DNA of 64,000 nucleotides from assembly GCA_033964015.1 (NCBI GenBank), contig CM066920.1, positions 14,413,912-14,477,911 on the forward strand. Direction: 5' to 3'. Positions 1 through 58,549 of the stretch are shown piece by piece. Position 1 is the first letter of the stretch. Every line of letters starts with the position of its first letter. The stretch comes from Scolanthus callimorphus. Taxonomy: Eukaryota > Cnidaria > Anthozoa > Actiniaria > Edwardsiidae. Below the pieces are notes generated by a model. It was not told the DNA's origin, made no database searches, and saw only the letters and a program-made list of their open reading frames with translations. The translations under genes were made by a program, and so were the position numbers.

Positions 1-1370
1 CCAATAAATGTTCTCCAAACTTGCTGGGATTATTGTCTGCTACTGAGGGATTAGTGCGAGGGGTGTCATTTTAAAAGTTTAGGTCGAGCAACGCGTCTAC
101 TGGCCCCTAATAATAAACAAGGGTGTGGTTATTACGTTGCTATAGCAACTCCGATCACAACAAAATACACATTACAATAAAGTTCAAACCCTCCGGGGTA
201 ATATGTGAAAGCTCAGACCGGTACAAGTTTGTGTACTTGAACAGTCAGACAAACAAAGTTTGATGATCGAGGGCAGAAAAATTGTAGGCAGCCTCCTTAA
301 GGTGGATCGACCCAGTAATTTTGCACCCATACCAACCAATTTTGAACCTCTCATATAAAAACAGGTTGATTTCTATAGCGCAGCCAATATAACATACCTA
401 CTACACATAGACTGAAATACATGTCAGTAAAAAAAATGGGAGATCGGAGCTAGAATCACGTGACAATCAGGCAACGCCTATTTTTACTCTCACCCCACTT
501 TCAGACTGTACCGACATTTTTTTCGATAAATGCTCTACGGTACCTGGAGATTGAGTGATTGCCTACGTGTAACCGAAGTTTGACTAAATTCTACAAGCCC
601 GATCTGAAGATATTTTAGGATTTATAAATCAGGGCGACCAGCTCTCGCACACTGACTGTACAGTGGCCACGAAAAGTGTGCGTTTCCGGTCTTGGGAAAC
701 GCTAGATTTCCAGACTTTGCTCATGCATAATAATAATTGACCTAAAACTACTCTCCGACGCCTGCGAGCAAGCCAAGTTTATATCAGAAACATATAACTT
801 AGTTGAAACATGTAACGGCGAACCAAGCTGTGAATTATTGGCGGTGCGTTTATGACCATATTTGGTCAATAATGAACTCTCGATTGCTAACCCAGCAGGT
901 TTTATTTTCATAATATTTCAATTTTCGCTCAAATAAAGTAGAGCAACAGTGGTAAGTGATAATATACTAACATTTAACATCTTGAAGTCTTGCAACAACG
1001 TTATTTTCAAAATTTGTTCAATTGTTTATTCTGCGAATATTCCGCAGCTTGGCACTAAAGCAATGTATGTTTGTTACACGTTTCAACTCACTTATATGTT
1101 TCTGTTTATATCTAATACATAGGGATTTGTATAGAATTGCACTTGGCATGAAATTTTCCTATTAAAGTACTCAAGTGAACTTTGATTTTTTAACGAGTAT
1201 TTCATGGCGGGACTAAGCTTACATGGAGTTCTTCCAAAAAAGTTATCAAGGCAAGAGGTAACCTTTGAATAACTGGACTTTTAGTTTGGCCACTTTTCGT
1301 AAAAATTGCTCGAGATCCTGTTGAAGTCTCTTATACAAAAAGGACGTAAATAAGGTAGGGCATTTATTAC
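1..1370. other. Non-coding sequence left of the last visible SERGEF-like exon
   Basis: No exon, RNA gene or intact element was recognised. A short stretch near 745-780 (ACTACTCTCCGACGCCTGCG) recurs near 54410-54440, so part of it is repeat-derived. It is probably SERGEF-like intron. Confidence 0.5.
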
Positions 1371-1439
1371 CTGTAAGGGCAGCAGAATGGTGCAGGCCCG
1401 CCGCTACATGTTCAACCCTGTATTTACTCAAGGACGTTA
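1371..1439 (-). CDS. SERGEF: SERGEF-like coding exon 7 (last one seen)
   Basis: Encodes TSLSKYRVEHVAAGLHHSAALT with a leftover G before GTAATA. The acceptor is ATCCTAG. The next exon should begin with a blade strand (x-G-x-V-x-x-W-G), but none is visible between 1 and 1370, so it is likely outside the window. Confidence 0.82.
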
Positions 1440-4400
1440 CTAGGATAAAACAAACCAGACATCATTGATAGCCATTATTGACAGCCATGCAAGACGCCGG
1501 AATACTACTATGTAAAGCGCTTTGAGCCGCGAGAATAAGCGCTATATAAGCACGGTTACTTTACTTTTTTTATATATAACAAAAAATAAAAATTGCACAA
1601 ACAAGGAGTTTTGTAGCCAGGTTCTCTTTTTGCTTTTGTATTTAGGACGATGATTTTGGGTTGCCTGTGGTGCGCGATCGCTTATATGGGGTTGCTTTGG
1701 AATTCCTGGTTTCCGATTGCAATCGGTTTCAGTAACCTAATGTCACGTGACGATGAGCATGTTACACTCACGAAATTTCGGACATCGTGAAGGATTGTCA
1801 CACAAACACACGAACTTTTGAGTGCTTATTGAGTGGCTTCTTTCGTTAAATTGGCAACGTCATTCCTCAAAAATGTTGTTTTACATGTTGCTTGAAACTG
1901 CATTAAAAATGAAAAGAGGAGAAAAAACGAGTATAAATTAAGAAACATCGAGATGGAAAACACAGCGGAAAACTCGTACGTTTGTATGAAGTTTTGATCC
2001 AATATGCAAACATTTGGTGATCGTAGCATGTCATACATAAAAATAGAATTTCCTATTTTGTGAAGCAGGCGTATACTATACCTTGGGTAGGAGTAGCGAT
2101 GTGTTTGTTCTGCGCTGCGTCAATGCCCAATTGTCCCTTCTTGTTCTCACCCCAGGCCCAGACTGAGCCGTCCTCTACAAGTGAAAAGGGGAAAAATACT
2201 GTCAGGCTTTTTTTTTACCGTTGACAATTCTTTTTCTTTAGTTTAAAACCGTGCATCGCGACTTGCGTTTTCAAACACATCAAATTATTTTTGGACTTTT
2301 TCCGCCGCCAATCAAACTATCTTAGCCAATGAAACTCTTGCCATGTTTCGCCTAGTGCAGTCAACTGGCTTCCCTCCAGACAACGTCGCGACGGAAAGCC
2401 AGGCGACTGCACTAGACGAAACAGGGCAAGAATCTGATTGGCTCATAAGATTTGACCGGCGGAACAGCAAAGCCAACAACAAATCGATGTTTTGAAAACG
2501 CAGGTCCCGATGCAACTGTTTTAAAATATTTGATTTCTCGGGCTACCTAACACTGCCAGAAAAAAACAATTTATGGTCACTACGTAGCATCTAAACGCTT
2601 CTCTCACCCAACACTGCCAGAGAATGACGTAATCCTGCCGCAACATCTGACACGGCATGGTCACGAGATACCTGAAGAGAAGGAGAAACAAGTAAGGAAA
2701 TGGAAGATACAGCTATAAGCGCGCACGCTGAAATGCCGAAGCCGTGTCCCACAACTTCAAGAATGCAGCGCGCGCTTTTTTAACAGTTTGTTCGACCAAT
2801 TTCCCACATCTACCGACATGCAGCGCGCATGCGTTATAGCTGGAATCGTAATTTGTCAAATGCACTTTTATTATCCTTTTGACACACTATGCCTCCGTTG
2901 ATCAGGGTCTACTGAGGCAGGGCCTGGAATGAAGACCAAGACCGACACTAATGCGACTACATGTTTTCCCTGCTAGCACAGGCCTCTTTCTGGGTTGACG
3001 AGCAGGAGAAAAAGAGGCCTCTACCATCTGATGAGCTCTGTTGAGCATGCATTGAGGTTTCTTAGTAACTGAAATGGCTGATTGCATTTCTAAGCAGCAC
3101 AGGGGGGTTGAGGACCTCCCTGAAAAAGACCCCCTCCCCTGGAATTTCCACTTGTGAAACAGACCCCTCCCCTGGAATTTCCCATTTTTTCTGGCAAAAT
3201 ACCCGACCATTTTTGAAGTGACACGAGCAAATTAAAAAGATGATGAAAAGGTGTTTACTTTTGTTGGAGTCACCTTAATATAATAAACAGAACATTACAG
3301 GGCTGCCTGGAGATACAAATTTTATCTTCAAGTGTTGAAAATTTATATCATTTATTCTGCTATCCCCTAACATGTTTAAATAGACTGACCTCACAAACAG
3401 TAGGGATGACTCGTTCTCCTCCTTCATCTCCGATTCCAAGTTGCCCAAATGCATTTGACCCAAAAGCAAAGAGTTGGCCATTTTCTAAAATACAATCAGG
3501 AAACCTCAAGCATTTTCATGTAAATGGTGAATATGTGAATGGTACAATGTGAAATGGTGGGCCCATAAATGTGAAAAATGGGACAGGTACGGTAAATGTG
3601 GAATGGAGACCGGTAAATGTGAAATGGAGACAGGTAAATGTGAAATGGTGACCAGTTAATGTGAAATGGTGTCCTGTAAATGTGAAATGGAGGTCGGTAA
3701 AAAATTGAGACTGGTAAATGCAAAATGGTGGCAGGTAAATGTTAAATGGAGACAGGGTGAAAACATGGACAGGTAAATGTAAAGTAATACATGAAATGGA
3801 GACTGGGAAATGGTGACCAGCAAAATGTGAAATAGGGACAGGTAAATGAGAAATGAGTGTCTGGCAAATGTGAAATAGGGACAGGTAAATGAGAAATGAG
3901 TGACTGGTGAATGTGAAATCTGGGACAGGTAAATGAGAAATGAGTGACTGGTAAATGTGAAATAGTAACCAGCTAAATGTGAAATGGAGACTAGTACATA
4001 GGCTGTGAAAGCAAACATTTATTACAAAACAGGGTTCGTGCTTGGTTTAAAAAACTTTTTTCAAGGAGTTTTCAAGTACTATTTATGGACAAAAACGACA
4101 AAGTTCAAGGAGTACCGAGTAATTTTCAATCACCTTTTTTCTCAATCACAATGTGTGGTTCCAAAAAATATCCATACCCCCCCGACGGAAGGGTGTTGAA
4201 AAGTGACCCCCACCCCTCTGGAATTTCCGAAGAAAAATACAGCATTTGTATGGAAAAGATCAGGTAAATTGACCCCCCCGCCCCTCCGGAATTTCCAATC
4301 CCTTCCGTAGGGGGGTATGGATAATTTCTGGAAACACACAATAGCCTAATTTCAACTAGAATCTTCGTATTGTTTTCAGATGCAGAAGCAAAATGTTTGC

Positions 4401-7400
4401 GACCCATGATTATACGGATAAACAACTTTTGTGATAATTTTGCTCCCTCAGGATGGTCAAAAGTATTATAAGAATATGATGGTGAGCATGTAGCGAGAGC
4501 CCTCCCCAGAAAAGTCCCTCTCCTAAAGCCATCAGGTCTCAAGAAAATGATAAAAAATTTTAGAAGGAAAGATGGCGAGTGCGTAGCGTGAGCTGAAAAT
4601 AAAATGAATGATCCCTTTTCTCAAGCCATTTATGGCCTCTCAGGAAATGGTCAAAATTGCTATAATGGAAGAGGGTGAGCGCTAAGCAAATCAGGGTCCT
4701 TCTTCTAATCAGCGAAAATATTATAAGAAAAGATTGTGAGCCAAAAAAAAACATTCAGAAAAGAAGTTCCCTTAGAGGGGTTGGTTAGATTGTCAGCATA
4801 AATAACTCATTTACTGACACCAACTAAGCAATTTAAAAAATCCTGTAACATTCAAGGAGTTTTTGTGGTTTTCAAGGATTTTCGTCCAATTTCCAGGAGA
4901 AATTGAAAAGCAATTTCAAGTGCCCTTGAAATTGCTTTTCAAAAACAAGCACTTTTCAAGGAGTTCAAGGACCTGCACGAACTCTGATAAATACCAGAAA
5001 TGTTTACTGATATTTTTCTTTGGAAATTGCAGAGGGGTTGGGGGTCACTTTCGAACACTCTTCCTGGGGGGGGGGGGGGGGGGGGGAGAATAGATATTTT
5101 CTGGAACCACACATTCTTACCAGAAAGGGCCAATGTATGATTCCAACCACAGGCAAGTTTTCCAATGGGAAGATGAATCTGTAAAACTTGACAAAGTGTT
5201 GTGCGGTCTTGTTTATCATTGAAACCAAGTTGGCCCTTATTGTTGCATCCACATGTATATAATATCCCTTTATCTGTGTAAAAAGTAATAAACATAAAAA
5301 TACAAAAATCATCTGGTAATACACATAAGCATGGCTGGCATTGAAATTTATGTTGCTATTTTATATAGGGAGATTACTATATAAATTAGCGCCCATATAT
5401 AACAATGAAACTCCAGTAATCCATACACCCACCAGGGTGTGAGCATATTTTCACACTCAAGGATAAAATTTGTATCTCTGTCCGGTCATGTTATGTAATA
5501 ATCCTCTAAATCTTACCTGAAATAACAGCTGTATGCCCTCCTCCTCCAGTTATACTCCCCACATTGCCCGGCAAGTCTATTAAAGATGTACCTGGGCATA
5601 TAATGTCTTCAGTATGGCCACACCCTAGTTGGCCATAGCTATTAGCACCCTGAATTGTATGATATAATACAAATCGTAAATCAACAGGGTTGCTGTCATA
5701 ATCACAATACCCATCCTAGCTGTAAGCATCATTCAGTCCCAGCATTTAGAACACAAATGCATTATTTTTATAAAGGGAGTGGAATGGTCTACCCTGGTCC
5801 CAGGGTGAAGTTTCCGTGTTTTTGAGCCTTAGTTCAGTCATATTTTGGTTATTTCAGTGGTAGTTTGTTTTGCCTCAGTGATTCTAGTCTTGCTCAGTGT
5901 TTCTTTCTGAAACTTCACCCTGGGGACACTCACTAGGAGGGGGACATTGGGGTTGGCGATTCCATGGTTTTGGCTGTTTTCATTTGCATTTTTTTTGGTT
6001 TACGTGAATTTTCAATGCGGTTTCACGGATTCAAAAAAGCCTACGGAGCACATTTTTGACATTTTTCAATCACGATTTTTCAATCACGATTTTTCGGATT
6101 TCATCATTTTCTGATGCGGTTTTACGGTTTTAAAATGTCTACAGAGCTCAGATTGATCTGCTGTGGCCATCGTTTACTCCCGCCATGTTTGCTCAAAGGA
6201 ATCTTATTTGTGAATTGCGGTTTCGGTTTGATACGATTTTGTGTGCGGTGTTGTGATTTTGACGTAATGTTTAGGCGGTTTTGCGGTTTTTGAACCTCCC
6301 CAATGTCCCCCTCCACTAGGATTCTCAGTTCTATTAATAAAAAACGTCAGTCCCAAAGGCAGAGTTTCATGGCAACCTATCATTGGATGATGAATTTAGC
6401 GCCTTCTGATTGGCAGCAGGATTAGTATTATGCAAGGGAAGAAGATAACAATATGATCTCATTCCGAAACTAATCCTGCTGCCAATGAGAAGGCACTAAT
6501 GCACCAGTCAATTGTAACCACCACCCCCCCAACCTCGGGAAGGGTGGGGACATGGATGTTCAGCTGCGCCATACTAGATTTTTGTCCCCACCCCTGAGGC
6601 GAAATGTGTTGGAAATTCCCCCACCCTGCGGGGCAAGGATTGAAGTGATTCATTGCTACCATGCCAATATATATTGAGTCCTCCTTTCACCTGAATAAGA
6701 AATTTTCTAAGTAGTTATTCCAACAAATTCTCTATCATTTGCATTTTCTACTTCACTTCACTCAATACGTAATAAAAATATCATCTAATATAGTCTTTGG
6801 CAACTCGTGCAACGAAGACACTACCTTCGCACCGTTCACAAGAACAAGTGTATCTTGGCGAGGAAAAACTAACTCCAACCAAAAATGCTCTGCAGTGATA
6901 GGCCTGGCGGGCAGTCACTATGTTCGAAAGAAGACTAAGCGTGAGTTCGACGTTACAGAAATTCGTCATTTGGACTGCGCTTCACGCAAATGAATAATAA
7001 TAATTTCGTCATTTCGGCGCTCAATTTCGCGCATGAAAAATAAAACCTACAGGATTTGTTTACTATACATAAAAAACGGAACGTTCATCTACACTTTCTC
7101 TGAGACCCCGTCCACACGTGATTTTCTAACGCGATTTCGTTTGAATCCGTATACCTTTTGATACGTTTAGGCCTTCCGTCCACACTAACATGCTGATCGT
7201 TTTCATCGAATCCGTAGAAGTTTGAAAACGAATACTGTGTGGACAGAGCCTGAGGCTTGATGAAATGCGTTTATCAAAATTCGGGCACTCCTGAGGTGGA
7301 TGTATTTCCAAGGCGAAGAGAGTATTGGGAATAGGTTCTATCCCCCAACTAATCCCCCACACTCAGGGGTGGGGGTCCATGACAAGAATATCCCCCATGT

Positions 7401-8166
7401 AGTCGGGACCAAAACCTGACCGATACGTATAAATGCCCCACGTTGCCCCCACCCTCCCCCGAGGTTGGGGGGGTGGTGCTTACAATTGACTGGTGCATAA
7501 AATTAATCATCCAATGATAGAAGGCCCCAAAACTCTGCCTTTGGGACTGACATTTTTGATTGATAGAACTGAGAATCCTAGTCAGTGCCCCCAGGGTGAA
7601 GTTTCAGAAAGAAATAGAGCAAGACTAGAATCACAAAGCAAAACGAACTACCACTGAAATAACCAAAATACGACTGAACTTGGCTCGAAAACACAGAAAC
7701 TTCACCCTCAAACAAGGGTAGGAATGGTTTTGGGGGGTTGCGGCCTCCCCCTCTGGAAATATTTTTCCATACATTTTTAAGCTTAAACTTTACTGTATTA
7801 GCTGAAGGAAATGTGCAAATTTTCATCCCTATATTGTCATTCTCTCTGCGTGCAAAATTCATGAATTTCTTAACAACATGAGCTCTTTAATTACAAAGAT
7901 CAGGCTGAAGCAGTTTTGATTGTTTGCTCTTATTAAAAAAGTGTAGCCTGGGGTTTTGATTTTTTGGGGGCAATGCCCAGGCAATGGTTCTGGTCAATTT
8001 CTCATAAAACCTACGTGGCGAATTTACTTTGGTCGAAAAACTCAATCAAAAGGAAGGTGAAATTATAAAAATATAATAATATCAAAGATCAGAAGAGAAA
8101 TTAACGAGAAATATAGAAATTTACCCATGGAATAAGTTGCATCGATAAGGCTTGTTTATCCGCCAT
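1371..8166 (-). CDS. SERGEF: SERGEF-like RCC1-repeat protein (5' part, seven exons, gene continues past left edge)
   Basis: Seven minus-strand coding exons join in phase: 8125-8166, 5517-5649, 5121-5273, 3390-3484, 2608-2671, 2082-2174 and 1371-1439. The product so far is about 217 residues of RCC1 beta-propeller blades, each with the W/C/F-G-x-N-x-x-GQLG core followed by an (A/C)G-x-x-H-(S/T) turn. The first blades (GANSYGQLG, HTEDI, ITGGGGHTAV, then ACGWNHTLALS) follow the order I recall for vertebrate SERGEF/DelGEF, a protein tied to regulated secretion and binding of the exocyst component Sec5. Family knowledge gives the name; the sequence shows only the repeats and their order. Vertebrate SERGEF is near 458 residues, so roughly half is missing to the left; I could not find another blade below 1371. 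The gene is divergent from the ABC transporter. Some other RCC1-fold protein remains possible but less likely. Confidence 0.85.
2082..2174 (-). CDS. SERGEF: SERGEF-like coding exon 6
   Basis: Encodes EDGSVWAWGENKKGQLG and then KHIATPTQ, a canonical RCC1 blade with WAWG and GQLG. Donor GTATAG; the leftover G plus TA of the next exon gives Val. The Glu at the start is built across the upstream junction. Confidence 0.9.
2238..2525. mobile_element. Foldback MITE in SERGEF-like intron
   Basis: An outer inverted pair (ACCGTGCATCGCGACTTGCG against the CGCAGGTCCCGATGCAAC side) encloses a stronger inner palindrome at about 2338-2433 containing CTAGTGCAGTCAACTGG and its complement around a CGTCGCGACGG centre. 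A related copy lies at about 28200-28380, which argues for a dispersed element. Confidence 0.65.
2608..2671 (-). CDS. SERGEF: SERGEF-like coding exon 5 (short)
   Basis: A 64-base exon encoding VSRDHAVSDVAAGLRHSLAVL between a pyrimidine-rich TCTCTTCAG acceptor and a GTGAGA donor. It is the only segment that repairs the phase jump between its neighbours (phase 0 in, phase 1 out) and supplies the AAGLRHS turn needed after the previous blade. Confidence 0.8.
2703..2852. mobile_element. Short palindromic repeat, GCGCGC family copy 1
   Basis: An element of about 150 bp bounded by ACAGCTATAAGCGCGC and a TTATAGCTGGAATCGT end, with internal GTGTCCCACAACTTC and CAGCGCGC blocks. The same blocks recur at about 16430-16592 in the opposite orientation and, in part, near 53515-53615. 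Confidence 0.65.
3070..3195. repeat. Short tandem duplication with CCCCTCCCCTGGAATTTCC
   Basis: Two adjacent copies of a CCCCTCCCCTGGAATTTCC unit, about 40 bases apart, in a C-rich strip. The unit resembles the interior of the MITE at 4152-4340, so this may be a degraded relative. Confidence 0.5.
3390..3484 (-). CDS. SERGEF: SERGEF-like coding exon 4
   Basis: Encodes NGQLFAFGSNAFGQLG followed by GGERVIPTVCE, ending in phase 0 at GTCAGT. The upstream acceptor is TTTTAG. The blade matches the ENGQ..SCGSNSFGQLG segment I recall for vertebrate SERGEF. Confidence 0.9.
3515..4005. repeat. Minisatellite, unit about 20-24 bp
   Basis: Roughly two dozen degenerate copies of GGTAAATGTGAAATGGAGAC, with insertions that change unit length. 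It lies in the SERGEF-like intron between exons 3 and 4. Open frames here come from the periodicity and are not genes. Confidence 0.85.
4152..4340. mobile_element. MITE with about 40-bp imperfect terminal inverted repeats
   Basis: The left end TGTGGTTCCAAAAAATATCC and the right end (read on the minus strand) TGTGTGTTTCCAGAAATTAT start inverted arms that stay paired through CCATACCCCCC and CGGAAGGG. The middle is C-rich. A second, partial copy is at 4995-5114. Confidence 0.75.
4995..5114. mobile_element. Partial copy of the 4152-4340 MITE with a poly-G run
   Basis: Carries the interior (TTTCTTTGGAAATTGCAGAGG) and the right end (TATTTTCTGGAACCACACA) of the family. The block between is replaced by a run of about twenty G (near 5067-5087). 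It abuts the donor of SERGEF-like exon 3. Confidence 0.7.
5121..5273 (-). CDS. SERGEF: SERGEF-like coding exon 3
   Basis: Encodes KGILYTCGCNNKGQLG and, at its end, LACGWNHTLALS, a full blade plus the turn of the next. The donor is GTAAGA; the leftover G joins AA of the next exon to make Glu (SENGQLFAFG). A MITE fragment lies directly downstream in the intron. Confidence 0.9.
5517..5649 (-). CDS. SERGEF: SERGEF-like coding exon 2
   Basis: Begins after a TTCAG acceptor with GANSYGQLGCGHTED and ends ITGGGGHTAVIS with a G left over before GTAAGA. That G plus AT of the next exon gives Asp, so the reading runs into DKGILYTCG. This is the first complete RCC1 blade. Confidence 0.9.
5936..6314. mobile_element. 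379-bp MITE with perfect 17-bp TIRs and ACTA target duplication
   Basis: Ends are GGAGGGGGACATTGGGG and its exact complement CCCCAATGTCCCCCTCC. ACTA occurs directly outside both ends (5932-5935 and 6315-6318). The interior is rich in GCGGTTTT and has no coding potential. It split the left arm of the surrounding inverted repeat. Confidence 0.88.
7100..7260. mobile_element. Fragment related to the CCCGTCCACAC MITE family
   Basis: Begins GAGACCCCGTCCACACGTG and ends CTGTGTGGACAGAGCC, with internal ATCGTTTTCATCGAATCCGT. Word content follows the intact elements at 11151-11590 and 45662-46122 but the arms have diverged. Confidence 0.5.
8125..8166 (-). CDS. SERGEF: SERGEF-like coding exon 1 (start codon)
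   Basis: Fourteen codons beginning MADKQALSMQ and ending IPW at a GTAAAT donor. The start codon sits in an AAGATGGCGG context, which is both a good initiation context and a YY1-type motif. The exon ends in phase 0 with Trp, so the W-G of the first RCC1 blade is split exactly by intron 1, as the GANSYGQLG start of the next exon requires. Confidence 0.8.
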
Positions 8167-8379
8167 CTTGTTTTCCTCTACTAGTTCTAGTCTCCCTACC
8201 AAACACGGTCAAGGATGTCACGCCTGACTGATTTCAAGCTCGTCTAAAAAGATCAAGTTATCCAATTAGGCTCTGATATCCTGCAAGGAATGCCGTGTCA
8301 CCTTCACTTTACTCTTTCGCGTGAAACAAACTAATTCTTACTAAATGGTGTTTCTAATTTATATAAATTATTAGCTAAC
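8167..8379. promoter_or_regulatory. Bidirectional promoter between SERGEF-like and ABCC5-like genes
   Basis: Only 213 bases separate the two opposite start codons. The strip holds TATCCAATTAGG (CCAAT-like), a TTTCGCGTGAAA near-palindrome, and ATTTATATAAATTA close to the transporter start. The SERGEF-like start itself overlaps a CAAGATGGCGG YY1-type motif. Transcription starts cannot be placed from sequence, and an upstream non-coding exon for either gene is possible. Confidence 0.6.
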
Positions 8380-55787
<47,408 letters not shown>

Positions 55788-56029
55788 ATTAATTTTATAT
55801 GGGATTCCTGTGGCATTCTTCACCATTCAGGCGAGGGTTTGGAGAGTATTCTAGTGAATTTAGTTAGATAACGGCGTGAAATCCTGAGTCCCTAGTGAAA
55901 TTCGGTTTTTCGGTTCTCTTTTTTTTAGCGCAACCTCTCTTGTTTTAGCGATACTAGCATGTGTCGCTAAGCCTTGTTTACGCAATATTATCTGGAGACC
56001 CTTTCGCGAAACGTCGGGAGGGGGGATAA

Positions 56030-56135
56030 AGTTCCGGGTGGGAGTCTCCCATATTGGTCGGGCGGGGGTGCTCGTTGTATCTTTTAGGGGTCAAAATGGT
56101 GGCTTGCGGTACCTTTTAGGGGGTAAAATTTTGGA
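56030..56135. mobile_element. Fragment of the CTAAAAGATAC family
   Basis: GTGGGAGTCTCCCATATTGG, TATCTTTTAGGGGTC and CCTTTTAGGGGGTAAAA match one end of 13227-13680 on the opposite strand. It is in the likely 3' UTR. Confidence 0.55.
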
Positions 56136-56448
56136 ATCTGGAGTCCCCAACTTTCTTGATAAACGTTCGCTGCATTAGGTTGCAGTCCGCAAATGTTTCA
56201 TATGTAAACCGCAACAAATTTAATATGCAGTGATAATTATTCTTGGCTTCAAAAGCTCTCCTACCGAATCGCGAATGCCGAACCTGCCGTTTTAAAAACG
56301 TGTTTGTTGGGTATCTATACCACACCACCGTTGTATATTCAGCGATTCCACTCAAATTTCCCGTGGTGCATTGCATTGTTCCTTTATTTTCTATGGTATG
56401 AAATGGTAGAACAATGCCGAAACTTATTTTTGCACAAAGTGTCGATTT

Positions 56449-56454
56449 AATAAA
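56449..56454 (+). terminator. Candidate polyadenylation signal of the ABCC5-like gene
   Basis: AATAAA about 660 bases after the stop codon, followed by T-rich sequence. Another candidate lies beyond 57680, so the 3' end is uncertain. Confidence 0.45.
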
Positions 56455-57059
56455 GTGTACATACTAAATACCTTTTTATAATATATTTTCTCGTATCAAA
56501 ACTTACTTATATGTATAATTGTAAGGTATTTAATATATATTTTGTAAAGTATATAAGAACCTAGGTCAAGGGCAACTATAGAAGTATACTGCCCTCGGTT
56601 AAATGAAGTAGTAGTCCTTTTTTGTTGGGCTTATATTAATCGTAACTTGAAAATGCGATTTCTTTCATCGACAGTTCATCGGAAATATCTTGAAAGAATT
56701 ACTTCATGGTTTGAAGGCGTCTGGTAGCTTCTTTTCAGCGTCTGTGAAATCCCGTTACTAATCGTGTTCAGGTCACGCAAACAAAAATACATTTGCATAA
56801 TAAGTTAAGCCAAAAATACTACGCTACTAACATCCGCTACTAACCTCTCTCCTCTGTAGCAGGCTGAGTGTGTGTGCGAGGAAGATTGTTTAGCCAATCA
56901 AATTCGAGAAAATTGATAGCGTGATCGCGAGCCAATCAGAAACGTGTCCCCGAGTCCTGGAGAAGGGATTGCGTGACCTGAACACGATTTCACACGGGAT
57001 TTCACACGGGATTTCACAGACGCAACTCTGGCCGTCTTACCGAATGACGCTTAAAGCTA

Positions 57060-57305
57060 TACGGCTTAACTAGGACACATGTAGCGCGCAACTTGTAGCC
57101 AGATACGCGTTTCCTAATGTTTCCCAGTTTAACCACGCGAGAAACATTGTTGCGCGCAGCAAATTTTGTAGCCGGGACACAAAGAAATGTTCATTCGCAA
57201 GACAAGTAACGTGATTCAGACTAGACACGCTTGCGATGTTTTCTAGTTGAGCCACTCGGAGAAACATGCAGGACACAAATGTTGCGCGCTACATGTGTTC
57301 TAGTG
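57060..57305. mobile_element. MITE with ACACATGTAGCGCGCAAC ends
   Basis: CTAGGACACATGTAGCGCGC and GCGCGCTACATGTGTTCTAG are complements with one change; inner copies of GAGAAACAT and TTTCCCAGTTTAACCACG follow. A fragment is at about 19365-19440. Confidence 0.8.
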
Positions 57306-57867
57306 TAGCAGTAGCTTTAGCCTGAGTAAACTACTACATATTTACACTTTGTTTTGTACGGGATTAGGGGTTAGTGGTGTCTCGTTCGTTGAAAAAGATA
57401 CACGGACACACAGTGGGCCTTCGTCAGACGTGTTCCTCGATCGTCCGCTTTCGCTGTTGGCAAAATGACAGGGAAATCACTTGTTGGGATTTGTTTTTCT
57501 ATTTCACCCTACCAGGCAAAATAGTTTAAGTATTCTGAGAAATTATATATCGTTATTGTATACCGTACCATAAATTGTTCCGGTCCGGTTTTGTACCTGT
57601 GTGGGCCCGTGAAGATAGCACAATGTATTTATTTTTATACCTTTTGTCACTTTAGATCCACTTGCACGAATTAATTGTGAAAATAAAAAGTTTAACCTTT
57701 ATTCCCCTTGTCATAGTTTTTACTTATCCTGGGAAAGGGGACAAATAAAGCGATAAGAATAAAGCACTGATACAATGAAAAATAGGTACGCTATGGGTAC
57801 AGTAGTCTGGTGCTTTATTATCTGCCGGCAATTGTCTCTTGTCTGACTTATTGCCATGCAGTTCTTA

Positions 57868-58544
57868 AGCAATAAAAGTACTTTCCGCGTGCTCTCTGCT
57901 TTCTTACAAACACGAGGGGGATGTTGGGAGAACTGATCAAAACTTGAAAGACACGAGCCGAAGGCGAGTGTCTTTTAAGTTTTATCAGTTCGACCAACAT
58001 TCCTCGAGTGTTTGTAAGAAAGCAGAGAGCACGCAGAAAGTATTTTTATTGCTTTTAGAAAATAACATACACGCGCGACAGCGTTGCGTGACAATCGTGT
58101 TTCTCAGGTCTCTTACAAACACGCTTTTTAACCAATCAGAATGCGCACATTCACAATACAACCTAGGTGTTATTTTCTAATATGTTGGTCGAACTGATAA
58201 AACTTGAAAGACACGAGCCGAAAAGTAATTAGAAAATAACACCTATGTTGTATTGTGAATGTGCGCATTCTGATTGGTTAAATAGCGTGTTTGTAAGAGA
58301 CCTGAGAAACACGATTGTCACGCAACGCTGTCGCGCGTGTGTATGTTATTTTCTAAAAGCAATAAAAATACTTTCTGCGTTCTCTCTGGTTTCTTACAAA
58401 CACTCGGGGAATGGTGGTCGAACTGATAAAACTTGAAAGACACTCGCCTTCGGCTCGTGTCTTTCAAGTTTTGATCAGTTCTCCCAACATCCCCCTCGTG
58501 TTTGTAAGAAAGCAGAGAGCACGCGGAAAGTACTTTTATTGCTT
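57868..58544. mobile_element. Foldback element with arms of about 315 bp and a 45-bp loop
   Basis: AAGCAATAAAAGTACTTTCC at the left and GGAAAGTACTTTTATTGCTT at the right are complements and pairing holds almost to the centre. Each arm contains its own smaller hairpin around GACACGAGCCGAAGGCGAGT. The structure looks like two head-to-head copies of one MITE. Confidence 0.92.
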
Positions 58545-58549
58545 AATTA

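Larger units (their letters stand above)
5785..7725. repeat. Large composite inverted repeat in SERGEF-like intron 1
   Basis: Three blocks on the left recur inverted and in reverse order on the right: 5790-5930 with 7585-7725 (CCCAGGGTGAAGTTTC ends), 6318-6402 with 7500-7580 (AGTCCCAAAGGCAGAGTTT), and 6497-6545 with 7445-7495 (CACCAGTCAATTGTAA). The left arm is interrupted by the element at 5936-6314. Confidence 0.75.

Noticed and set aside
702..911. Minus-strand frame of 69 codons near the left edge as a further SERGEF-like exon
   Set aside because: No RCC1 motif; part of it recurs as a repeat at about 54410.
3496..4018. Minus-strand frames of 75 and 120 codons rich in HIY/FTF
   Set aside because: Translation of the minisatellite only.
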